A stretch of 12,554 nucleotides of DNA. Source: an uncultured Bordetella sp. (GTDB lineage: Bacteria; Pseudomonadota; Gammaproteobacteria; Burkholderiales; Burkholderiaceae_B). This document shows, in pieces, positions 1-8,001 of the stretch (positions within the stretch are counted from its first letter, which is position 1; the number at the start of each line of letters is the position of its first letter). Made by a program: the position numbers and the translations under genes. Where the stretch lies: the NCBI GenBank assembly GCA_937881145.1, contig CALGFL010000253.1, forward strand, positions 1 to 12,554, written 5' to 3'. The notes under the pieces were generated by a model, which saw only the letters and a list, made by a program, of their open reading frames with translations, ran no database searches and was not told the DNA's origin.

Positions 1-20
1 ATTTTTGTACATACAAAAAT
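1..20. promoter_or_regulatory. AT-rich perfect inverted repeat, candidate operator
   Basis: The first 20 bases form a perfect dyad of two 9-bp arms (ATTTTTGTA / TACAAAAAT) around a central CA. It is strikingly AT-rich against a GC-rich background. The core TTGTA-CA-TACAA resembles operators of GntR-type and similar dimeric repressors, but no regulator can be named from sequence alone. It overlaps a candidate leftward promoter (positions 1-29) and lies about 30 bp upstream of the cdh start, so it could control the unseen gene to the left, cdh, or both. The left window edge prevents seeing whether the dyad extends. A terminator reading is less likely because the arms are AT-rich and there is no GC stem. 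Confidence 0.45.
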
Positions 21-29
21 TAACGTCAA
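1..29 (-). promoter_or_regulatory. candidate leftward sigma-70 promoter
   Basis: On the minus strand a -35-like TTGACG (positions 29-24, 5 of 6 to consensus) is followed after exactly 17 bp by AAAAAT (6-1, 4 of 6 to TATAAT). This would transcribe a gene to the left of the window, divergent from cdh. The inverted repeat at 1-20 covers the spacer and -10, which is a typical repressor position. The -10 is weak and the target gene is not visible, so this is tentative. Confidence 0.3.
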
Positions 30-51
30 CCCTTCAAAGCGAAGCGCGATT

Positions 52-864
52 ATGGGCAAAACCTCCTCTTCGAAAATCGCTCTAACGCTCTTTATGTCGC
101 GCATGCCTGCAAGCACCCGGCGAGTTCTGCAGGCCGCGACGGGCCTGGCCGTCACGGCGGCGCTGCTCCTGGGCTGCCAGGCGCTCGTCTATGTCCACAA
201 TCCCGATGCGCTGTGGCAGATCGTCAGCCAGTCGTGCGTGCCGTCGGACGCCGCCGGCAAGGGGCCGGGCAAATGCGCCAAGGTGAGCCCGGACGGCTAC
301 GCGCTGCTCAAGGACATCCGCGGCAAGGGGCAATACTTGCTGATGCCCACCGCGCGCGTGGCAGGCATGGAAAGCCCGGCGCTCGCGCAGCCCGGCTCGC
401 CCGACTACTTTCGCTATGCCTGGGAAAACCGGGATTACGTCAGCCGGGCCTTGAATACGCACGTGCCGGACGCCTTGATGAGCCTGGCGATCAATTCGGC
501 CAAGGGGCGTTCGCAGAACCAGTTGCACATCCACATCGACTGCATCTCGCAATCCATGCGCAACGCCTTGTCGGCCTACGACGACGCGGCACCGGGAACG
601 TGGGTGGATGCGCGCCTGAACGATCATTTATATCGACTGACACGCGTTGCATCCCCCACGGCAGCGCACGTGCATCCCTATGAACGGGTGCTCAGTCAGG
701 CCCAGGCCCGGGGTCAGGCCATCGGCGATCACTCCCTATTCATGGCGACCGCGCCGGGCGGGTTCTTCGTGGTGGACGGGTATTACCAGGCCCACGGCCC
801 GAACGCCAATCCGGGCTCGTCGGAAGAACTGCAGGATCACAGCTGCAAGGACGTGGGCAGGTAG
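52..864 (+). CDS. cdh: CDP-diacylglycerol diphosphatase (Cdh)
   Basis: This enzyme hydrolyses CDP-diacylglycerol to phosphatidate and CMP at the cell envelope. The 270-residue product aligns along its length with my recollection of E. coli Cdh (about 251 aa). Shared blocks include LKDIRGKGQYLLMPT (residues 86-100), the MESPAL block, SLAINSAKGRSQNQLHIHIDC (split around 144-164) with the HIT-superfamily histidine motif HIHI at 159-162, and EELQDHSC near the C-terminus. A hydrophobic N-terminal segment (about residues 29-47) follows basic residues, so the catalytic domain should be exported and membrane-anchored. The start is uncertain: ATG at 52 has no strong ribosome binding site, and ATGs at 94 or 103 give a more family-like length of 256 or 253 aa with a compact signal. 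From the later starts, LLGC (39-42) could serve as a lipobox. The gene stands alone on the plus strand and is convergent with the next unit. Confidence 0.88.
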   Translation: MGKTSSSKIALTLFMSRMPASTRRVLQAATGLAVTAALLLGCQALVYVHNPDALWQIVSQSCVPSDAAGKGPGKCAKVSPDGYALLKDIRGKGQYLLMPTARVAGMESPALAQPGSPDYFRYAWENRDYVSRALNTHVPDALMSLAINSAKGRSQNQLHIHIDCISQSMRNALSAYDDAAPGTWVDARLNDHLYRLTRVASPTAAHVHPYERVLSQAQARGQAIGDHSLFMATAPGGFFVVDGYYQAHGPNANPGSSEELQDHSCKDVGR

Positions 865-889
865 GCCCGCCAGATCGAAGCGGCGGGCC
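864..889 (+). terminator. hairpin at the 3' end of cdh
   Basis: GGCCCGCC (864-871) pairs perfectly with GGCGGGCC (882-889) across a 10-nt loop, starting on the last base of the cdh stop codon. There is no following T-run, so this is not a canonical intrinsic terminator. It sits in the 51-bp gap between convergent genes and may act as a transcript-end or protective stem in either direction. Confidence 0.3.
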
Positions 890-915
890 AGCCCCACCCA
901 ACCGGACCGGCCGGG

Positions 916-1299
916 CTAACGCCCCCGGAAGCTGTCGATCGTGCGCCTGTCCTTCTTGGTCGGCCGGCCTTCGCGCAGGTCTTGCGCCGGCTCGGGCGCC
1001 AGTTGCCGCAGCGCAGCGGCGCGTTCGCGCGCCTTGATGCTTTCCGGCGTTTCTTCGTAGAGCTCGCGGGCCACCGGCGCCGGGCCGCGCGCGCCGCTCA
1101 CGCCGCGCACCTCGACGTGGAACACCAGGTCCTGCTTGCGTATGCTGACCAGGTCGCCGGGTCCGACCTCGCGCGAAGGCTTGCCCGTCACGCCGTTCAC
1201 GTGCACCCGGCCCTTGCCGATCTCGTCGACGGCGATGCTGCGCGTCTTGTAGAAACGGGCGGCCCAGAGCCACTTGTCCAGGCGGATCTTGTCGGCCAT
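916..1299 (-). CDS. hslR: S4-domain RNA-binding protein, Hsp15 type
   Basis: The 127-residue protein matches the Hsp15/HslR family (E. coli member about 133 aa), which binds free 50S ribosomal subunits carrying nascent chains and helps recycle stalled ribosomes. The S4 domain occupies about residues 5-60 and begins RLDKWLWAARFYKTRS, followed by KGRVHVNG and the GDLVSI strand, all typical of the fold. A charged helix (about 85-108) leads to the basic tail GRPTKKDRRTIDSF, characteristic of Hsp15. The start ATG at 1299 overlaps the stop of the upstream acetyltransferase gene (TGATG) and lacks a good ribosome binding site of its own, so translational coupling is likely. The gene symbol is given by family; general S4 proteins are the alternative. 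Confidence 0.85.
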   Translation of the reverse strand: MADKIRLDKWLWAARFYKTRSIAVDEIGKGRVHVNGVTGKPSREVGPGDLVSIRKQDLVFHVEVRGVSGARGPAPVARELYEETPESIKARERAAALRQLAPEPAQDLREGRPTKKDRRTIDSFRGR

Positions 1300-1766
1300 C
1301 AGAGTATGGGCTTGCGGTAGACCATGAAGCCCGAGTCTTCTCCCACTGCGTCGTAAAGCCTGCGGGCCGTGGCGTTGGTCGTTTGCGTATGCCAATACAA
1401 GCGCGTGGCCCCTGCTTCGGCGGCACGCTGATGGGCCGCCTCGATCAGCGCGCGGCCTACGCCCTTGCCTCGCGCGGCCTCGGCCGTGAACAGATCGTTC
1501 AGGTAGCAGGTGGGCCCCAGGCTGAGCGTGCTGCGATGGAAAAGATAATGCGCCAGACCCAGCAGGCCGCCCTCCGCGCTCTGGGCCACCAGCGCATGCA
1601 CGGGCTCGTAGCCGTCGAAAAACCGCCTCCACGTGGCCGCGGTGATCTCCGGGTCGAGCGCCGTCTCGCCCGAGCGGCCGTAAAACGCGTTGTAGCCGTC
1701 CCACAGCACCTTCCACGAAGAAAAATCCGCCTGCTGGACCGGCCGGACGATGAAGCTATCGCTCAT
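1299..1766 (-). CDS. GNAT-family N-acetyltransferase
   Basis: The 155-residue protein has GNAT architecture and should transfer an acetyl group from acetyl-CoA to an unidentified amine. The core strand and pyrophosphate-binding loop are visible as YLNDLFTAEAARGKGVGRAL (88-107), with RGKGVG at 99-104 fitting the R/Q-x-x-G-x-G/A signature. WHTQTTNATARRLYDAVG (125-142) matches motif B, where a Tyr often assists catalysis. The start is set by GAGGG at 1779-1775, 8 nt before ATG 1766. A longer reading from GTG 1775 would begin inside that ribosome binding site. It is the first gene of a two-gene unit with the Hsp15-like gene and overlaps it by one base. The substrate cannot be inferred; acetylation of a small molecule or of a ribosomal or translation protein is possible but unsupported. 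Confidence 0.85.
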   Translation of the reverse strand: MSDSFIVRPVQQADFSSWKVLWDGYNAFYGRSGETALDPEITAATWRRFFDGYEPVHALVAQSAEGGLLGLAHYLFHRSTLSLGPTCYLNDLFTAEAARGKGVGRALIEAAHQRAAEAGATRLYWHTQTTNATARRLYDAVGEDSGFMVYRKPIL

Positions 1767-1793
1767 TCTTTGCACCCTCGTTCCATGTCAATG

Positions 1794-1819
1794 AAAAGAG
1801 GCAGCCGCGGCCGCCTCTT
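1794..1819 (-). terminator. intrinsic terminator of the gcv operon
   Basis: On the minus strand AAGAGGC pairs with GCCTCTT, and the stem extends through a G-U and further GC pairs around a CGCG loop (about 10 bp). It is followed by TTCATT, so the 3' arm plus tail gives a run of four T. It lies about 50 nt after the gcvP stop and only 28 nt before the acetyltransferase start. The short T-run suggests partial rather than complete termination. Confidence 0.55.
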
Positions 1820-1833
1820 GTCTTGCGTCAACG

Positions 1834-1851
1834 CCCGGGCCCATGCCCGGG
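1834..1851. other. GC hairpin between gcvP stop and terminator
   Basis: CCCGGGC (1834-1840) and GCCCGGG (1845-1851) form a perfect 7-bp stem with a 4-nt loop, 19 nt after the gcvP stop codon. On the plus strand it is followed by TTT, on the minus strand by no T-run. It is probably an accessory 3' stem stacked before the main terminator at 1794-1819. Confidence 0.4.
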
Positions 1852-1870
1852 TTTCGGCATCGCTGCAGTC

Positions 1871-4744
<2,874 letters not shown>

Positions 4745-4813
4745 GGGGTCATCTCGGAAAACAGGGGTGCAAGCCGCGCCGGAAGATGCCTGCGCGGCCA
4801 TCTGCGGCGTCGA

Positions 4814-5191
4814 TTACAGGCCGTTGGCCGCAGCGTAGCCGGCGGCGTCCATCAGGCCATCGGCATCGGCGGCATTGTTCGGCTTGATCTTGAAGATCCA
4901 GGCCTCGTAGGGCGATTCGTTGATGGCCGACGGGTTGGCGTCGAGCGCATCGTTGAAGGCGACGACCTCGCCGGCTACCGGCGCATAGATGTCGGAGGCG
5001 GCCTTGACCGATTCGACCACGGCGGCGGTGTCGCCCGCGCCCAGCTTGGCGCCGACATCGACGTCGCCGACGAAGACGATGTCGCCCAGCTGGTTCTGGG
5101 CGTTGTCGGTAATGCCGATGACAAAGACGTCGCCTTCGGCCTTCACCCATTCATGGGACTCGGTGTACTTGCGATCGGTGGGCAGACTCAT
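4814..5191 (-). CDS. gcvH: glycine cleavage system H protein
   Basis: GcvH is the mobile lipoyl carrier that shuttles the aminomethyl group from GcvP to GcvT and is reoxidised by lipoamide dehydrogenase. The 125-residue protein has the family layout: KYTESHEWVKAEGD near the N-terminus, GITDNAQNQLGDIVFV (26-41), and the lipoylation site ESVKAASDIYAPVAGEV, with Lys63 as the acceptor. A strong ribosome binding site AGGAG (5202-5198) sits 6 nt before ATG 5191 and fixes the start against an upstream in-frame extension. It lies 41 nt after gcvT, consistent with one transcript. The L protein (lipoamide dehydrogenase) is not in the window and is presumably shared with the 2-oxoacid dehydrogenases. 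Confidence 0.97.
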   Translation of the reverse strand: MSLPTDRKYTESHEWVKAEGDVFVIGITDNAQNQLGDIVFVGDVDVGAKLGAGDTAAVVESVKAASDIYAPVAGEVVAFNDALDANPSAINESPYEAWIFKIKPNNAADADGLMDAAGYAAANGL

Positions 5192-5232
5192 GGTGAGCTC
5201 CTGGAGGGATGAGTTGTGATTCAGCGATGAAA

Positions 5233-6333
5233 TCAGGCGTGCTCGACGGCCTTGCCGTTGCGCACGAAGGGCATCTTGCAAACCTGGGCGGGCACCCACT
5301 TGCCGCGGATGTCAACCTGCACGGCATCGCCGGGCATGACGCCGACGGGCAGGCGGGCAAAGCCCACCGACACGTTCAGCGTGGGCGACATGGTGCCGCT
5401 GGTGACTTCGCCTTCGCCCAGTGCGGTCTGCACCTTCATGTGCGAGCGCATCACGCCGCGGTCGAGCAATTTCAGGCCCAGGAAGGCGGCGGGCGTGGCG
5501 AACTGCTCGATGGCATCGCGGCCGATGAAGCGGCGCGCGGCGTCCTTGAGCGAGACGGTCCAGGTCAGGCCGGCCTGATCGGGATGGATGAGCTCGTCCA
5601 TGTCCTGGCCGTAGAGGTTCATGCCGGCTTCCAGGCGCAGCGTATCGCGTGCGCCCAGGCCGCAGGGACGCACACCCGCGGCAGCGAGGTCGTTCCAGAA
5701 GGCCGTGGCCTGCGCGGCCGGCAGCACGATCTCGAAGCCGTCTTCGCCGGTGTAGCCGGTGCGCGCCACCAGCGTGTCGCCGTCCAGTGCCGCGCCCGAG
5801 AAGGGCGTGAGGTTTTCCGTGGCGGCTTTCCAGGCCGGGCGCACGGCCCAGACCTTGGCGCGGGCCTCGGGGCCTTGCACCGCCACCATGGCCAGGTCGC
5901 GGCGCGGCGCGATGGCCACGTCGAACTTGCCCGAGGCCGCGACGCGGCGCATCCAGGCCACGTCCTTGTCGGCCGTGCCGGCGTTGACCACCACGCGCCA
6001 GGTGTCGGAGGCGAAGAAGTAGACGATGAGGTCGTCGATCACGCCGCCTTGCGGATTGAGCATGCAACTGTAGAGCGCCTTGCCCGGTGTGGTGAGCCTG
6101 GCCACGTCGTTGGCGATGAGCCGGCGCAGGAAGTCGTAGGCGCCTTGGCCGGTCACGTCGACGTTGAGCATGTGCGACACGTCGAACATGCCGCTGGCCT
6201 GGCGCACGGCGTGGTGCTCTTCGATTTGCGAGCCGTAGTTGACGGGCATGTCCCAGCCGCCGAAGTCGACGGTGCGGGCGCCGGCGGCGATGTGGGCGTC
6301 GTAAAGGGGGGTGCGCTGCAAAGGTGCGGACAT
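5233..6333 (-). CDS. gcvT: aminomethyltransferase, T protein
   Basis: GcvT releases ammonia from the aminomethyl-lipoyl group on GcvH and transfers the methylene to tetrahydrofolate. The 366-residue protein is of normal length. It opens with [20 protein letters not shown] and [21 protein letters not shown], followed by GMFDVSHM (48-55). The folate-site block [15 protein letters not shown] (91-105) contains the conserved aspartates 100-101, one of which is the catalytic Asp of the family. A second conserved block is [10 protein letters not shown], and the C-terminal domain follows [11 protein letters not shown] 6333 follows GGAG (6346-6343) with a 9-nt gap. The reading frame stays open upstream through the riboswitch, but that part is not protein-like. 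It is first in the operon and its leader contains the tandem glycine riboswitch. Confidence 0.97.
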   Translation of the reverse strand: MSAPLQRTPLYDAHIAAGARTVDFGGWDMPVNYGSQIEEHHAVRQASGMFDVSHMLNVDVTGQGAYDFLRRLIANDVARLTTPGKALYSCMLNPQGGVIDDLIVYFFASDTWRVVVNAGTADKDVAWMRRVAASGKFDVAIAPRRDLAMVAVQGPEARAKVWAVRPAWKAATENLTPFSGAALDGDTLVARTGYTGEDGFEIVLPAAQATAFWNDLAAAGVRPCGLGARDTLRLEAGMNLYGQDMDELIHPDQAGLTWTVSLKDAARRFIGRDAIEQFATPAAFLGLKLLDRGVMRSHMKVQTALGEGEVTSGTMSPTLNVSVGFARLPVGVMPGDAVQVDIRGKWVPAQVCKMPFVRNGKAVEHA

Positions 6334-6370
6334 GCGGGAAGACTCCGTGGCTACGGTCGATTTACGCAAT

Positions 6371-6417
6371 GCCGGCGACGGAAGCGGAAAACGCTCCGGA
6401 CGACTCGCGTCACCGGC
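6371..6417 (-). promoter_or_regulatory. long stem between glycine riboswitch and gcvT start
   Basis: On the minus strand GCCGGTGACG (6417-6408) pairs with CGTCGCCGGC (6380-6371): ten pairs including one G-U. An inner stem, GGAGCG with CGCTTCC (one bulged T), lies inside. It begins 14 nt after the second aptamer and ends 25 nt before the gcvT ribosome binding site. No U-run follows, so it is not an intrinsic terminator. It is the most plausible piece of the riboswitch expression platform, or a spacer stem. Confidence 0.45.
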
Positions 6418-6430
6418 CGATGTTCCGCCC

Positions 6431-6657
6431 CTCTGTCCTTTTGCCTGAGAGTTGCCCCGCGTCGGTGTGGACGGCGGGTTTGCACCTTCGGCGCCTGGGC
6501 TGCCCGTATTCAATGGGCGCCAGGTCTCTCCAGAGTGCTGTTTCGGCGCCGATGTCGGCGCCGGGCAGGTGCGGTATGGGTTACCTGAGCGATTCTGGGC
6601 GAATTGCGCCTTCGGCGGCGGGCTTGGCCCGCTCTCTCCCGCACCCTGCGTGACAGC
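6431..6657 (-). promoter_or_regulatory. tandem glycine riboswitch
   Basis: The gcvT leader carries two glycine aptamers read on the minus strand. Aptamer 1 spans about 6645-6568. Its P1 arms GGTGCGG/CCGCACC enclose GGGAGAGAG, the conserved GCCGAAGGCGCAA and CGCTCAGGTAACC. Aptamer 2 spans about 6535-6431. Its P1 arms CTCTG/CAGAG enclose GGAGAGACC, GCGCCGAAGGTGCAAACC and the hallmark AACTCTCAGGCAAAAGGAC. The leader GCTGT (6657-6653) is complementary to ACAGC in the linker (6541-6537), which would form the leader-linker P0 helix known from tandem glycine riboswitches. Such elements usually raise gcv expression when glycine is abundant. The output mechanism here is unclear because no intrinsic terminator follows. 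The linker is unusually long because of an extra hairpin. Confidence 0.95.
6544..6563 (-). other. GC hairpin inserted in the riboswitch inter-aptamer linker
   Basis: CGGCGCCG repeated as a perfect inverted repeat around ACAT gives an all-GC 8-bp stem with a 4-nt loop. It lies between the end of aptamer 1 P1 (6568) and the linker strand of the P0 helix (6541-6537). It belongs to neither consensus aptamer and should form an independent helix at the junction where the leader-linker kink-turn is built. Confidence 0.75.
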
Positions 6658-6665
6658 TGGGCGCA

Positions 6666-6671
6666 AGTATA
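6666..6671 (-). promoter_or_regulatory. candidate -10 of the gcv operon promoter
   Basis: TATACT (6671-6666 on the minus strand) matches the sigma-70 -10 consensus in 5 of 6 positions. The expected start, 6-8 nt downstream, falls near 6658, exactly at the 5' edge of the riboswitch leader helix. No good -35 is present: the hexamer at 17-bp spacing is GCAAAC. Dependence on an activator is therefore plausible. Two direct repeats of CCCAGGCAA (minus strand; 6699-6691 and 6686-6678) cover the -35 region. Confidence 0.55.
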
Positions 6672-6709
6672 ACCGGCTTGCCTGGGGTGTTTGCCTGGGA
6701 AAACCCGGG

Positions 6710-7906
6710 TTACAGGGCGCGGCCGCAGGCCACGCCCGAGGCCCAGGCCCACTGGAAGTTGTATCCCCCCAGCCAGCCGGTCACGTCCACGGTTTCGCCG
6801 ATGAAGTGCAAGCCGGGCACGGCCCTGGCCTGCATGGATTTCTGATCCAGGCCGCGCGTGTCGACGCCGCCGCGCATGACCTCGGCTTTCTTGTATCCGG
6901 CGGTGCCGGTGGGAACAAGCTGCCAGCGATGGATGCGCCGGGCCAGCTCTCTGAGCGCCTTGTCGGGCAGATCGGCCAGCCTCGCGCCGGCGCTCACGCC
7001 CGCCTCGCGCAACCAGGTTTCCGCCAGCCGCCTGGGCCACAGCTCGCTCAGCACGGTTTGCAGCTGCTGCCTGCTGCCCGGCTTGAGCGCCAGCAGTTCC
7101 TCGGCCATGTCGCGCTGCGGCGCGAGGTCGATTCCGATGGGTTGCCCCGGATTCCAGTAGCTCGATATCTGCAAAATGGCCGGCCCCGACAAGCCGCGGT
7201 GCGTGAAGAGCAGGTCTTCCAGGAAGCGGCCGCCGGTCTTGTCCTGGCCGGTCTGCAGATCGACCTCGAGCGCCGCGCCGGAGAGTTCGGCGAAGGGCTG
7301 CCACTGCGCGGCGTCGAAGGTCAGCGGCACCAGCGCGGGGCGCGGCTCGACGACCTTCAGACCGAATTGGCGCGCCACCCTCAAGCCGAAGTCGGTGGCG
7401 CCCATCTGCGGGATGGCCATGCCGCCGGTGGCGATCACCAGCCTGGCCGCGCGCAGCAGGCCCAGGCTGGTGCGCAGCTCATAGCCCGCGTCGCCGCGCG
7501 CGATCTCGCGCACCTCGCAAGGCATGCGCCAGGCCACGCCGCCCTGCCCGCATTCGGCGCGCAGCATGTCGATGATGGCTTCGCTCGATTCGTCGCAGAA
7601 CAGCTGGCCGCGGTGCTTTTCGTGCCAGGCGATGCGGTGGCTGCGCACCAGGTCGAGAAAGTCGCGCGGCGTATAGCCGGCCAGGGCCGAGCGGCAGAAG
7701 TGCGGGTTTTCAGACAGGAAGTTGGCCGGACCCGAGCCGATGTTGGTGAAGTTGCAGCGGCCCCCGCCCGAGATGCGGATTTTCTCGGCCAGCTTTTCGG
7801 CGTGATCGATCAGCACCACGCGCAGGCCGCGCTGCCCCGCCACCGCGGCGCACATCATGCCGGCCGCGCCGGCGCCGATCACGGCAACGTCGAAAGAATC
7901 GCTCAT
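6710..7906 (-). CDS. BaiN/HI0933-family FAD-dependent oxidoreductase
   Basis: The 398-residue flavoprotein belongs to the HI0933/YhiN/BaiN family. The Rossmann FAD loop is [10 protein letters not shown] (9-18, GxGxxG at 11-16). The family hallmark [13 protein letters not shown] follows at 45-57. A second dinucleotide-domain block is [21 protein letters not shown]. The C-terminal FAD-closing motif [20 protein letters not shown] is followed by [13 protein letters not shown]. Length agrees with E. coli YhiN (about 400 aa). The biochemical role of most members is unestablished; BaiN itself acts on bile-acid derivatives in gut bacteria, so the name should not be read as a function here. ATG 7906 is chosen because the conserved domain begins directly after it, though the ribosome binding site is poor. 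It is transcribed away from the DadA-like gene, and its stop lies 39 nt before the gcv -10. Confidence 0.9.
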   Translation of the reverse strand: MSDSFDVAVIGAGAAGMMCAAVAGQRGLRVVLIDHAEKLAEKIRISGGGRCNFTNIGSGPANFLSENPHFCRSALAGYTPRDFLDLVRSHRIAWHEKHRGQLFCDESSEAIIDMLRAECGQGGVAWRMPCEVREIARGDAGYELRTSLGLLRAARLVIATGGMAIPQMGATDFGLRVARQFGLKVVEPRPALVPLTFDAAQWQPFAELSGAALEVDLQTGQDKTGGRFLEDLLFTHRGLSGPAILQISSYWNPGQPIGIDLAPQRDMAEELLALKPGSRQQLQTVLSELWPRRLAETWLREAGVSAGARLADLPDKALRELARRIHRWQLVPTGTAGYKKAEVMRGGVDTRGLDQKSMQARAVPGLHFIGETVDVTGWLGGYNFQWAWASGVACGRAL

Positions 7907-8001
7907 GACGCTATTTGACCAGATCGCGGCGCCGCGCCCTCGCCAGGACGCTATCATCCTTTGTCTCGCGCACCGCCGCACCACGCAACCAAGGATTTCT
8001 C
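7907..8001. promoter_or_regulatory. divergent intergenic region between the two flavoenzyme genes
   Basis: This 95-bp spacer must hold the promoters of both flanking genes if they are not read through. A plausible plus-strand -10 is TATCAT (7952-7957), without a convincing -35. GACGCTAT occurs twice in direct orientation (7907-7914 and 7947-7954), 40 bp start to start. No strong minus-strand promoter could be picked out. The DadA-like gene has a clear ribosome binding site AAGGA (7991-7995). Confidence 0.35.

Noticed and set aside
1785..1790. Perfect TTGACA -35 hexamer on the minus strand before the acetyltransferase
   Set aside because: At 17-bp spacing the -10 (GAATGA) falls on the start codon, so transcription would begin inside the gene with no alternative start downstream.
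5209..6588. Long plus-strand open frame antisense to gcvT
   Set aside because: It is a shadow of gcvT and the riboswitch, with no recognisable domain and composition typical of reversed GC-rich coding sequence.
6334..6666. In-frame N-terminal extension of gcvT through its leader
   Set aside because: The extra 111 codons coincide with the tandem glycine riboswitch and are not protein-like. ATG 6333 has a ribosome binding site and starts the conserved domain.
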